Below, piece after piece: positions 16,712 to 23,951 of a stretch of DNA of 33,028 nt (position 1 is its first letter; each line of letters opens with the position of its first letter). The position numbers and the translations under genes were made by a program. The stretch comes from Microbacterium sp. GTDB lineage: Bacteria; Actinomycetota; Actinomycetes; Actinomycetales; Microbacteriaceae. The stretch is from contig NZ_JAPLAI010000014.1 of assembly GCF_026393345.1 (NCBI RefSeq), positions 7,458 to 40,485 on the forward strand, in the 5' to 3' direction. Under the pieces are notes generated by a model. The model was not told the origin of the DNA and did no database searches. It saw nothing but the letters and a program-made list of their open reading frames with translations.

Positions 16712-17950
16712 ATGACCACCTCCCGCATCGTCGTCACCGGCATCGGCGCGTCCTCCCCCCTGGGTGGGACCGCGCCGGACAGCTGGTCCGCCCTGCTGAG
16801 CGGGGCTTCGGGCACCCGCACCCTCGAACACGACTGGGTCGAGAAGTACCAGCTGCCCGTGACCTTCGCCGCCGAGGCGCTCGTCCGTCCCGAGACCGTG
16901 CTCGATCGTCCGATCGCGAAGCGCCTCGACCCCGCATCCCAGTTCGCTCTCGTCGCCGCCATGGAGGCGTGGGCTGACGCCGGCGCCCCCGAGGTCGACC
17001 CCGACCGTCTGGGCGTCGACTTCGCCACCGGCATCGGCGGCGTCTGGACGCTGCTCGACGCCTGGGACACGCTGCGTGAGAAGGGTCCGCGCCGCGTCAT
17101 GCCGATGACGGTGCCGATGCTCATGCCGAACGCGGCAGCCGGTAACCTTTCCCTCCACTTCGGAGCCAGGGCCTACGCCCGCACGGTGGCCAGCGCCTGC
17201 GCGTCCAGCACGGAGTCGATCGTGAACGCGATCGAGCACATCCGCGCCGGTTACGCGGACGTCGTGATCGCCGGTGGCACCGAGTCCGCCATCCACCCGA
17301 TCACGCTCGCGTCGTTCGCCTCGATGCAGGCGCTGTCCAAGCGCAACGACTCCCCCGAGACCGCATCCCGCCCCTGCAGCATCGACCGTGACGGCTTCGT
17401 CATGGGCGAGGGCGCCGCCGCGCTGATCCTCGAGACCGAGGAGCACGCGCGTGCCCGCGGGGCGAAGATCTACGCCGCCGTCGTCGGTGGCGGGGTCACC
17501 GCGGATTCATACCACATCACCGCCAACGACCCCGAGGGTCGCGGCGCCGCGCGTGCGGTCCGCATGGCGCTGGAGACGGCGGGCGCATCCCCCGAGGACG
17601 TCACCCACATCAACGCCCACGCGACCTCCACCCCGGTCGGCGACCCGAACGAGTACCAGGCCCTCAAGGCCGTGTTCGGTTCGCGCACCGAGGAGATCCC
17701 CGTGTCGGCCACCAAGGCGTCCACCGGGCACCTGCTCGGCGGCACCGGCGCGCTCGAGGCGATCTTCACGATCATGGCGATCAAGGACCGTACGGCACCC
17801 CCGACCATCAACATCACCGAGCAGGACCCCGAGGTGCCGTTCAACATCTCGGGCGATTCGGTCGCGCTCGGTGCGGGCGACCAGCTGGCCATCAGCAACT
17901 CGTTCGGCTTCGGCGGACACAACGCCGTGGCCGCGTTCGCGAGCGTCTGA
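16712..17950 (+). CDS. fabF: Beta-ketoacyl-ACP synthase II
   Basis: Elongates acyl-ACP with malonyl-ACP. 412 residues with the Cys-His-His triad: Cys163 in ASACASS, His303 in NAHATSTPVGD and His340 in STGHLLGGTG, plus Lys335. The ATG at 16712 gives the family start TTSRIVVTGIGASSPLG; a longer reading upstream would overlap acpP. It follows acpP by 53 bases and ends at a strong terminator. The dehydratase and reductase steps are not encoded here. Confidence 0.96.
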   Translation: MTTSRIVVTGIGASSPLGGTAPDSWSALLSGASGTRTLEHDWVEKYQLPVTFAAEALVRPETVLDRPIAKRLDPASQFALVAAMEAWADAGAPEVDPDRLGVDFATGIGGVWTLLDAWDTLREKGPRRVMPMTVPMLMPNAAAGNLSLHFGARAYARTVASACASSTESIVNAIEHIRAGYADVVIAGGTESAIHPITLASFASMQALSKRNDSPETASRPCSIDRDGFVMGEGAAALILETEEHARARGAKIYAAVVGGGVTADSYHITANDPEGRGAARAVRMALETAGASPEDVTHINAHATSTPVGDPNEYQALKAVFGSRTEEIPVSATKASTGHLLGGTGALEAIFTIMAIKDRTAPPTINITEQDPEVPFNISGDSVALGAGDQLAISNSFGFGGHNAVAAFASV

Positions 17951-17958
17951 GCATCCGC

Positions 17959-18010
17959 ACGACAGGAAAGACCCCCGGGACCTGAGTCCTGGGGGTCTTT
18001 CCCTGTGTCG
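17959..18010 (+). terminator. Strong intrinsic terminator after fabF
   Basis: GGAAAGACCCCCGGGAC pairs with GTCCTGGGGGTCTTTCC (one G-U) around CTGA, a 17-base stem. The flanks GACAGG and CCTGTGTC extend it with a small bulge. TCTTTCCC supplies a short U-rich run. It lies between the convergent fabF and DUF3145 genes. Confidence 0.85.
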
Positions 18011-18096
18011 GGGGCAGTTCGACGCTGTCTCAGTCGCCGGGAATGAACATCCAGCATCCGGTACCGGCGCCGGGCTGCACCCGAGTCTCGTGGCGG

Positions 18097-18600
18097 TCAG
18101 CCGACCTTGTGCAGCCAGACGACCGGTGCCTCGCCAGAGGCGTGACGGAAGGTCTCGAGCTCGTCGTCCCATGCGGCGCCGAGCGCGACGTCGAGTTCCC
18201 GCCGGAGCTCCGCCATGTCGCCGGCGGCGGCTTCCATCGCGAACCGGATGCGGTCCTCGCCCACCACGATGTTGCCCGCGGTGTCGGTCTGCGCGTAGTG
18301 GATACCGAGGTCCGGGGTGTGCAACCAGCGACCGCCGTCGCTGCGCGGGGTGGGGTCCTCGGTGACCTCGAACCGGAGGTGCTCCCAGCCGTGCATGGCA
18401 CTGGCGAGAGCGGCGCCGGTTCCGGCGGGCGCCTCCCAGTAGAACTCCGCCCGACGGGCGCCAGGAAGCACCGGCTGGTCGTCCCAGTCGAAGTTCACCG
18501 CGCGTCCGAGGGCACGCCCCACAGCCCACTCGAGGTGGGGGCACAACGCTCGTGGCGCTGAGTGGATAAGCACCACTCCGCGCGCCATGTGTCCAGCCAT
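18097..18600 (-). CDS. DUF3145 family protein
   Basis: 167-residue cytoplasmic protein of a family restricted to actinobacteria. The N-terminus GVVLIHSAPRALCPHLEWAV, then AEFYWEAPAGTGAALASAM and the C-terminal ETFRHASGEAPVVWLHKVG, are characteristic. Its function is unknown. The gene is commonly next to fabF, as in Streptomyces, which hints at a link with fatty acid synthesis, but it is transcribed toward fabF here and has its own promoter. The ATG at 18600 sits close to GGAGAGG; an ATG at 18588 is the alternative start. Confidence 0.9.
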   Translation of the reverse strand: MAGHMARGVVLIHSAPRALCPHLEWAVGRALGRAVNFDWDDQPVLPGARRAEFYWEAPAGTGAALASAMHGWEHLRFEVTEDPTPRSDGGRWLHTPDLGIHYAQTDTAGNIVVGEDRIRFAMEAAAGDMAELRRELDVALGAAWDDELETFRHASGEAPVVWLHKVG

Positions 18601-18678
18601 CGCCTCTCCGTTTCTTTCAGGTACGTCTTCCCCTACGACCTGATGGAGTGCGATGCGTGTTCAGTTGTGCTTCCGGCC

Positions 18679-18707
18679 ATTATCACCGGCGCTGCGCTGA
18701 ATCACAA
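18679..18707 (-). promoter_or_regulatory. Promoter of the DUF3145 gene
   Basis: On the minus strand TTGTGA (18702-18707) and GATAAT (18679-18684) are separated by 17 bases, the best two-box promoter in the window. The predicted leader is about 70 bases. Confidence 0.6.
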
Positions 18708-18841
18708 GTGTGTAACTTCTTGTTGCCTCGTTCCGCCTACGGCGGCTCCAATCAGGAGAAATCCCGAGGACAGGAGAATCCGCGCTGAATCCTCCTGCCC
18801 TGGCGTTCCTTCCTGTTCTCGGTTCGCCACCGCTCACGGTG

Positions 18842-18917
18842 CATGTCCCACTTTCTGCCGTTCTGAGGTCACCAGAACGGCAGATTTCGGGACACGTTAT
18901 GTCGAAAGTGGGACATG
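18842..18917. repeat. Foldback element 3, three-stem structure
   Basis: Outer arms CATGTCCCACTTTC (18842-18855) and GAAAGTGGGACATG (18904-18917) are perfect. Inside, CTGCCGTTCTG (18855-18865) pairs perfectly with CAGAACGGCAG (18873-18883), and a weaker TTTCG..CGAAA hairpin follows. The first 26 bases are identical to the start of foldback element 4 at 27822. Confidence 0.85.
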
Positions 18918-19054
18918 GCGAGCGGGGTCGGGCGGATGTGGCGACCCTGCCCGGCCGACTGCGCAGGCCTGACCCGGCGTGGCCCCGCCGGCGCCGAGCC
19001 GGAAGACGGCAGGCTGCAAGGGAGCGTCGTCGAGGGCAGAGGAAGTGGCACGTC

Positions 19055-19924
19055 ATGGTCGGAGCGACGCGGCGCGCGCGTGCGTGGATCGGGGCGGCCG
19101 TCGGCGTCGTCACCCTGGTCTCCGCGGCATCCGTCGGGGGGATCGCGCTCTCGGCGTCGCCGGCCACGGTGGCGGTCGTCGCGGATTCCGTCGGCGGCCA
19201 TACCGCGCTCGAGACGCTGGCGACACTGGCCGTGAAGGGCCGTGCACCCAAGACCGGGTACGACCGCGATCAGTTCGGGACGCGGTGGCTCGACGTCGAC
19301 CGGAACGGCTGCGACACCCGCAATGACATCCTCGCCCGCGATCTGACCGAGGTGCAGCGGTCGGGCTCCTGCAGGGTGCTCGCCGGCGTGCTCGCCGACC
19401 CCTACACCGGCAGTGTCGTCGCGTTCACCCGCGGCCAGGGGACGTCCGAGCGGGTGCAGATCGACCACGTCGTGGCGCTGTCGAACGCGTGGCAGACCGG
19501 CGCACAGCAGCTGTCCGCGGAACGCCGCGCGGCGCTCGCGAACGACCCGCTGAACCTCCTCGCGGTGGACGGTGGCGCCAATGCGCAGAAGAGCGACGGC
19601 GATGCCGCCACCTGGTTACCGAAGAACCGCGCGTTCCGCTGCGCCTACGTCGCCCGCCAGGTATCGGTGAAAGCCGCGTACGGGCTGTGGGTGACGCCAA
19701 GTGAACACGACGCGATCGCCCGGGTGCTCACGGATTGTCCGAACGAACCGGCGCCCACACCGCTGTCGCCCACCGCTCCGTCCCCCGCCCCGCAGGCCGG
19801 GGTGGTCTTCGCGACCTGCGCCGCCGCGCGATCGGCCGGTGCCGCGCCACTGCGCGCCGGGGATCCCGGGTACTCGCTCCGGCTCGACGGCGACCGCGAC
19901 GGCGTGGCCTGCGAAACGCCCTGA
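19055..19924 (+). CDS. Secreted HNH nuclease (DUF1524 type) with excalibur domain
   Basis: 289 residues. A positively charged N-terminus followed by a hydrophobic stretch (about 11-45) indicates a signal peptide. The middle is a DUF1524/HNH nuclease: YDRDQFGTRWLDVDRNGCDTRNDIL, then IDHVVALSNAWQTGA with catalytic His138, and NDPLNLLAVDGGANAQKSD. A Pro/Ser/Thr linker leads to a C-terminal excalibur domain with FATCAAARSAGAAPL and the calcium-loop-like DGDRDGVACE. This architecture is common in secreted actinobacterial nucleases, probably for nutrient DNA use or competition. ATG 19055 follows GAGGAAG. The related GmrSD restriction enzyme shares the domain, but no GmrS-like partner is here. Confidence 0.87.
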   Translation: MVGATRRARAWIGAAVGVVTLVSAASVGGIALSASPATVAVVADSVGGHTALETLATLAVKGRAPKTGYDRDQFGTRWLDVDRNGCDTRNDILARDLTEVQRSGSCRVLAGVLADPYTGSVVAFTRGQGTSERVQIDHVVALSNAWQTGAQQLSAERRAALANDPLNLLAVDGGANAQKSDGDAATWLPKNRAFRCAYVARQVSVKAAYGLWVTPSEHDAIARVLTDCPNEPAPTPLSPTAPSPAPQAGVVFATCAAARSAGAAPLRAGDPGYSLRLDGDRDGVACETP

Positions 19925-19954
19925 CGCGGTCGTCATGCCCTGACGCGGTCGTCA
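19918..19954. repeat. 19-base tandem duplication at a convergent junction
   Basis: GCCCTGACGCGGTCGTCA occurs at 19918-19935 and again at 19937-19954 with one base between. The first copy contains the TGA stop of the nuclease gene; the second contains the minus-strand TGA stop of the next gene. Confidence 0.85.
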
Positions 19955-20422
19955 CGAGTCGTAGCGGTCCCAGATCCGGTCCGTCTGTCCCGAGATATCT
20001 GCGCCGTGGACCTCCTGCCAGTTCAGACCGCCGCGCGCGAAGGCCGCGCTCACCGGAACGGGGACGTCGGATGGGGCGATCGGTGCCATCAGCCACCGGC
20101 ACGGCCGCACGTGGACGAGGTCCACTCTGCGCGCCTCGGGCGAGGTGTCTTCGGAGAGATCACCGTCGAGGCGCCCGAGCCACCAGAGCCCGTCGACGTC
20201 CCGCGTCCAGATCGGCGCTCCGCTCGGTGCCGCCGCGAAGCGGGCGATGCGGCGAGCGAGCCGCTCATACGCTCGCACGGCGTCGTCGCCCTCCCGGGTG
20301 CGCTCGACGCGCGCGCCCATCCCGCAGATGCCGCGCGTAAGCGCACGCTCCACCGCGTCCCCGGCGGGAACCCGGTCGTCACGCGAGCGCATCGGTGCGC
20401 GGAACACGGGCAGGTCTGGCAT
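19952..20422 (-). CDS. Conserved-looking protein of unknown function, 156 aa
   Basis: Soluble protein without a signal peptide or membrane segment. Visible features: MPDLPVFRAPMRSRDDRVPAG at the start, a helix EGDDAVRAYERLARRIARFA, then PIWTRDVDGLWWLGRLDGD, which resembles a beta-barrel of the SH3/PUA kind, and a tryptophan- and arginine-rich C-terminus (GLNWQEVHGADISGQTDRIW). I do not recognise the family. ATG 20422 follows GGAGG, and a TACGCT -10 candidate lies at 20446-20451. The GC3 pattern supports a real gene. It is convergent with the nuclease gene, so shared function is not implied. Confidence 0.7.
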   Translation of the reverse strand: MPDLPVFRAPMRSRDDRVPAGDAVERALTRGICGMGARVERTREGDDAVRAYERLARRIARFAAAPSGAPIWTRDVDGLWWLGRLDGDLSEDTSPEARRVDLVHVRPCRWLMAPIAPSDVPVPVSAAFARGGLNWQEVHGADISGQTDRIWDRYDS

Positions 20423-20598
20423 CGGTCCTCCGGTCGGTGTGCTCCAGCGTATCCGGCGATCTGAGACGCACGTGATGCCCGGGTGGCGTCCACCACCGCG
20501 CGCCCGCCGCATCCGCACGCGTCACAGGGATAGTCCCCCGGTTGCCACAGCAACCTCAAAGATCCGCGTCATCCTCGGCATCTGAGGTGTTCCAGTTG

Positions 20599-20672
20599 TA
20601 GGGCGGGTGGGACTTGAACCCACGATCGTCGGGTTATGAGCCCGCTGCCTTAACCAGCTTGGCCACCGCCCC
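20599..20672 (-). tRNA. tRNA-Met(CAT), elongator-like
   Basis: Cloverleaf on the minus strand: acceptor GGGGCGG with CCGCCCT (first pair G-U), D-arm GCC..GGC, anticodon loop CTCATAA with anticodon CAT, T-arm GTGGG/CCCAC. CCA is not encoded. The C11-G24 pair and the paired position 1-72 argue against an initiator tRNA, although the GGG/CCC next to the anticodon loop is initiator-like. An isoleucine tRNA with modified CAT is the alternative. Confidence 0.9.
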
Positions 20673-20682
20673 CCGGCGTACG

Positions 20683-20688
20683 AGCCTA
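20683..20688 (-). promoter_or_regulatory. -10 box of tRNA-Met overlapping the upstream stop codon
   Basis: Minus-strand TAGGCT lies ten bases before the tRNA. Its first three bases (20686-20688) are the TAG stop codon of the transporter gene. Confidence 0.5.
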
Positions 20689-21720
20689 GCGGTCCGGCTG
20701 ATCTCCCGCGGGGTCCGCGGAGCCGGCGGAATCGTCCTCCTCCGCATCCGAGCGCCCGCGGGTGATACCGAGCTCCTGGCTCTCGCTGAGCACCTGCGGG
20801 TGGAACAAAGCGAGCGTGATGACGCCCCACACCGCGAGCGCGCCCGCAAGGACGAAGACGATGAAGCCCCAGAACGGGACGCCCGCGCCCTCGCCGAGGA
20901 CCAGGAGTCCGATCAGGACCGCGACCATGGGGTCGACCACAGTGAGGCCGGCGATGGCGAGGTCGGGCGGGCCCGACGAGTATGCGGTCTGCACGAAGTA
21001 GGCACCGAGCACGGTGCCCGCGACCAGCGCGACCACGCAGATCAGGGTGAGCCAGTCGACCTCACCGCTCTGCAGCCGCTTGATGACGGTCTTGGCGAGA
21101 GTGGCGACGAAGCCGTAGATCACGCCGGCGGCAAGCACGTAGAACAGCGCGCGCACATGCTTGCGTCGCACCATCAGCCACAGCACAATCAGCGCGGCAG
21201 CCACGACCACCAACACGATGAGCACAGTCAGCACCTGACCGGTCCCGATCGGCTGTTCCGTACCGAAGAGAGCCGCGACGGTCACGAACAGCAGGATGCC
21301 GCCCACGCAGGCGATGATCGCGCGAATCGATCGCCCGGTCGGCGAGTGGCCGGTGACCCGGGCATTCAGAAGCGTGGTGATGACGAGGGAGATCGCGCCG
21401 AGTGGCTGTACCACGATCAGCGGCGCGACACTCAGAGCGCCCAGCTGACACACGATTGCCAGCGCGAGCATGAGCGTGCCCGCAACCCACGAGGGCCGGG
21501 TGAGCAGCCGTCCGAGCTGGGCGAGAGAAAGGCCGCCGGAACCGTCCTGTCCGCTGAGGTGCTCGACCTTCGTGACGCCCCGGTGCTGGTACTGCGCCCC
21601 GAACGACATGAAGACTGCACCCGCGAGGGCCAGCGGGATGCCGAGCAGCAATCCGGGGTTGTCGAAGACGCCGATCAGCTGATCGCTGACGTCACCGATA
21701 CTCGAGGGCACCCACATCAC
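20686..21720 (-). CDS. Multi-membrane-span transporter of the DMT type
   Basis: 344 residues with about nine or ten hydrophobic segments in two blocks, the pattern of the drug/metabolite transporter superfamily and close to NIPA-like and EamA-type proteins. Characteristic stretches are AGAVFMSFGAQYQHRGV near residue 35, VAPLIVVQPLGAISLVITTLLNAR near 105 and LTVVDPMVAVLIGLLVLGEG near 280. The tail is acidic (SDAEEDDSAGSAD). Substrate is unknown. GTG 21720 lies six bases after a TAGTGT box, suggesting a leaderless message; an ATG at 21717 is the alternative. Divergent from def. Confidence 0.82.
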   Translation of the reverse strand: MMWVPSSIGDVSDQLIGVFDNPGLLLGIPLALAGAVFMSFGAQYQHRGVTKVEHLSGQDGSGGLSLAQLGRLLTRPSWVAGTLMLALAIVCQLGALSVAPLIVVQPLGAISLVITTLLNARVTGHSPTGRSIRAIIACVGGILLFVTVAALFGTEQPIGTGQVLTVLIVLVVVAAALIVLWLMVRRKHVRALFYVLAAGVIYGFVATLAKTVIKRLQSGEVDWLTLICVVALVAGTVLGAYFVQTAYSSGPPDLAIAGLTVVDPMVAVLIGLLVLGEGAGVPFWGFIVFVLAGALAVWGVITLALFHPQVLSESQELGITRGRSDAEEDDSAGSADPAGDQPDR

Positions 21721-21726
21721 CCCTCG

Positions 21727-21732
21727 ACACTA
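21727..21732 (-). promoter_or_regulatory. -10 box for the DMT transporter, leaderless spacing
   Basis: Minus-strand TAGTGT is followed by six bases and then the GTG start. It is back to back with the def -10 box 17 bases away. Confidence 0.5.
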
Positions 21733-21749
21733 ACGGGCGAGACCCTCGA

Positions 21750-21755
21750 TAGGCT
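21750..21755 (+). promoter_or_regulatory. -10 box for def, leaderless spacing
   Basis: TAGGCT ends six bases before GTG 21762; the short TGAGGC between them is too close for a normal ribosome site. Confidence 0.55.
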
Positions 21756-21761
21756 TGAGGC

Positions 21762-22328
21762 GTGGCCGTACTCCCGATTCGCATCATGGGCGACCCCGTC
21801 CTTCACTCCCCCGCATCCCCCGTCGCCGAGGTCACGGACGAGATCCGCACCCTTGTCGCCGACATGTTCGAGACCATGGATGCGGCGCCCGGCGTCGGTC
21901 TTGCCGCCCCCCAGGTGGGTGTCGGACTGCGGATCTACACCTACACGTATCAGGACGACGACGGCGCCCCCTGGCGCGGGGTGATCATCAACCCGGAACT
22001 GTGGATGACTCCACCGGTGCCGGGCGACCCGGACGAGGACGACGAGTCCGAAGGATGCCTGTCGTTCCCCGGCGAGCGGTTCCCGCTCCGCCGATCCGAC
22101 CGGGTGATCGTCACCGGAACCGATCTCGAGGGCGAGGCCGTCCGGATCCAGGTGGACGGCTGGCGCGCGCGCATCATGCAGCACGAGTTCGACCATCTCG
22201 ACGGCATCCTCTACGTCGACCGCCTGGGCGACAACGACTGGAAGACCGCGCAGAAGATCGCGAAGAAGCGCGGCTGGAACCGCCCCGGCGCCTCCTGGAT
22301 GCCGGGAGTCGACGACCTAGACGCCTGA
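21762..22328 (+). CDS. def: Peptide deformylase
   Basis: Removes the formyl group from the first methionine of new proteins; a metal-dependent cytoplasmic enzyme. All three motifs are present: GVGLAAPQVG at residues 44-53, EGCLSF with metal ligand Cys99, and HEFDHLDG with His141, catalytic Glu142 and His145. 188 residues is normal for an actinobacterial enzyme; the acidic insert PGDPDEDDESE before the second motif is slightly long. It stands alone, without fmt next to it, and is convergent with the flotillin gene, 17 bases apart. Confidence 0.96.
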   Translation: MAVLPIRIMGDPVLHSPASPVAEVTDEIRTLVADMFETMDAAPGVGLAAPQVGVGLRIYTYTYQDDDGAPWRGVIINPELWMTPPVPGDPDEDDESEGCLSFPGERFPLRRSDRVIVTGTDLEGEAVRIQVDGWRARIMQHEFDHLDGILYVDRLGDNDWKTAQKIAKKRGWNRPGASWMPGVDDLDA

Positions 22329-22329
22329 C

Positions 22330-22344
22330 CCGGGCTCCGCCCGG
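22330..22344. terminator. Short hairpin between def and the flotillin gene
   Basis: CCGGGC and GCCCGG form a perfect six-base stem with a three-base loop in the 17-base gap between the two converging genes. There is no U-tract, so termination is uncertain. Confidence 0.35.
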
Positions 22345-22345
22345 C

Positions 22346-23773
22346 CTACTCGGCAGGTGCCGGAGCCTCGGATCCCGCGGCGGGAACGACGCTCTCCGCG
22401 GCGCGCGACCCGGCGACCGGAGACGAGGCCGTCTGCAGGCCGTCCGCGATGGACTGACCCACGACGCGGCCCTGAATGATCTCACCGAGGTCGAGGCCGG
22501 TCGCTGCGCGAACTGCCTCGAACGTCGCGCGAAGCCCCGTCGCGGATTCGGCGGCGAGGTGACCGCTCGCCCCCTCGCCGCCGAGGACGGTGATGGACCC
22601 GACCTTGTCGTAGCCCTTGGCGAACTCGGTCATCATCGGCACGAGAGCCTCCAGGGCCCGCTGCGCGAGCAGCGCCTGCTGGTTGTGTGAGAGCGCCTCC
22701 GCCTCCGCGGTGATGGCTGCGGCACGGGCGTCACCGGCGAGCCGGATGGCATCCGCATCCGCCTGCGCCCGAACCCGGGTGGCGACGGCGTCCTGCTCCG
22801 CGATCTCGGCCTGCGCCTGCGCCGCCTTGACCTTGGCGTAGGCGTCCGCGTCTGCGTTGCGCTGCCGCTCGTACAGGTTCGCGTCGGCGACCCGCTTGAT
22901 GTCGGAATCGAGACGCGCCTGGGTGTTGTCGGCCTCCTGCATGAGCACCGCCTGCTGGCGCTCGGCGCGGGCGAGCGCCTCCGCCTGCTCGGCCTCGGCG
23001 TTCGCGCGTCCGACCTCGGCCTTCGCCGCGGCGGAGTTCTTGTCGAGCGCGGTCTGCTCGATGAGGTTCGCCTCGTCGGTGGAGATCTGGCGGCGCCGGA
23101 TCTCGCGGATGGCGTCGATCTTGGCGACCTCGGCCTCGCGCTTGACGCGCTCCACCTCGGTGGCACCGAGCGCCGCGATATAGCCGTTCTGGTCGGTGAT
23201 CCCCTGGATCTGGAACGAGTCGAGGATGAGCCCCTGACTGGAGAGATCGGTCTTGATGCCCTCGGCGATCTGGTCGCTCAGCCGCTGCCGGTCGCGCATG
23301 AGCTCCTCGACCGTGAGCGTCGCGACCACGCCGCGAAGCGATCCCTCCAGCTGCTCGGTGGTGAACTGCTCGATCGCCTTGTCCTGCGAGGCGAAGCGCT
23401 CCGCAGCCCGGCGCACCGACTCCGGGTCGGACCCGATCTTCACCAGTGCCACACCGCTGACGTTGACCGTCACGCCGTTGGCCGACTGCGCGGTCGGCTC
23501 CATCTTGATCTGGCGGGCCCGCAGCGAGATCATCTCGCCGCGCTGCGTGAGCGGGTTGACGATCGCGCCACCACCGGTGATGACGGTGATGCGGGACGAG
23601 GTCTGACCGTCGGTGCTCTTCTGGCGCTTACCGACGATGACCAGGGCTTCGTCGGCCTTCGCGACGCGGTACCAGGCGCGGATCAGGATCAGGACGATGA
23701 CCAGGACGACGACCAGCACGATCGCGATGACGACCACCAGCAGTCCGATGGCTCCGAGGGCGGCGATCTCCAT
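22346..23773 (-). CDS. Flotillin-like SPFH domain protein
   Basis: 475 residues. One N-terminal membrane segment (about 5-32, VVVIAIVLVVVLVIVLILI) is followed by the SPFH domain (ADEALVIVGKRQKS through SSQGLILDSFQIQGITDQNGYIAALG) and a long Ala/Glu-rich coiled coil with EAEVAKIDAIREIRRRQI and repeated AEAEQAEALARAERQQA-like segments. The C-terminus is Pro/Ala-rich. Flotillins form oligomeric scaffolds that organise membrane microdomains. ATG 23773 follows GGAGG, with a TAGGCT -10 box at 23803-23808. No NfeD-type partner is beside it. Confidence 0.93.
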   Translation of the reverse strand: MEIAALGAIGLLVVVIAIVLVVVLVIVLILIRAWYRVAKADEALVIVGKRQKSTDGQTSSRITVITGGGAIVNPLTQRGEMISLRARQIKMEPTAQSANGVTVNVSGVALVKIGSDPESVRRAAERFASQDKAIEQFTTEQLEGSLRGVVATLTVEELMRDRQRLSDQIAEGIKTDLSSQGLILDSFQIQGITDQNGYIAALGATEVERVKREAEVAKIDAIREIRRRQISTDEANLIEQTALDKNSAAAKAEVGRANAEAEQAEALARAERQQAVLMQEADNTQARLDSDIKRVADANLYERQRNADADAYAKVKAAQAQAEIAEQDAVATRVRAQADADAIRLAGDARAAAITAEAEALSHNQQALLAQRALEALVPMMTEFAKGYDKVGSITVLGGEGASGHLAAESATGLRATFEAVRAATGLDLGEIIQGRVVGQSIADGLQTASSPVAGSRAAESVVPAAGSEAPAPAE

Positions 23774-23802
23774 TGTTCCTCCAGGTGGCGGGATGTCCCC
23801 CG

Positions 23803-23808
23803 AGCCTA
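23803..23808 (-). promoter_or_regulatory. -10 box for the flotillin gene
   Basis: Minus-strand TAGGCT predicts a start near 23797 and a leader of about 24 bases that contains the GGAGG ribosome site. Confidence 0.5.
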
Positions 23809-23856
23809 GTGACCAGACCTCACGTGCACGACGTTATCCACGGGACCGCACCCACC

Positions 23857-23892
23857 AAAAGGTGAAGACCAGGGGTGGAAGCCCTGGCCTTC
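23857..23892 (-). terminator. Intrinsic terminator after the ABC exporter genes
   Basis: On the minus strand GAAGGCCAGGG and CCCTGGTCTTC form an 11-base stem with one G-U and a seven-base loop, followed by ACCTTTT. It separates the exporter operon from the flotillin gene. Confidence 0.7.
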
Positions 23893-23951
23893 GGTGAGAG
23901 CCGCGCAGATGACGCGGACATCTCGGTGTTCATTCTACACGGCGCGGGCCG

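Larger units (their letters stand above)
18601..19054. other. 454-base intergenic stretch
   Basis: Divergent gap between DUF3145 and the nuclease gene. It contains the DUF3145 promoter, two nearly identical AGGAGAA(A)TCC stretches at about 18755-18785, and a foldback repeat at 18842-18917. A plus-strand frame stays open from 18839 into the nuclease, but its upstream part translates the repeat and looks non-coding. The sequence before the repeat is less GC-rich than the genes around it. Confidence 0.7.

Noticed and set aside
18030..18401. Minus-strand 123-residue frame overlapping the DUF3145 end
   Set aside because: It overlaps the conserved DUF3145 coding region in another frame and has no ribosome site or domain.
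18839..19054. Extended N-terminus for the HNH nuclease upstream of ATG 19055
   Set aside because: It would translate the foldback repeat and lacks a signal peptide at its start; from ATG 19055 the protein has a normal signal sequence and ribosome site.
19055..19924. Type IV restriction enzyme (GmrSD) because of the DUF1524 domain
   Set aside because: The protein has a signal peptide and a C-terminal excalibur domain, and no GmrS-like DUF262 partner is present, so it is a secreted nuclease, not a defence system.
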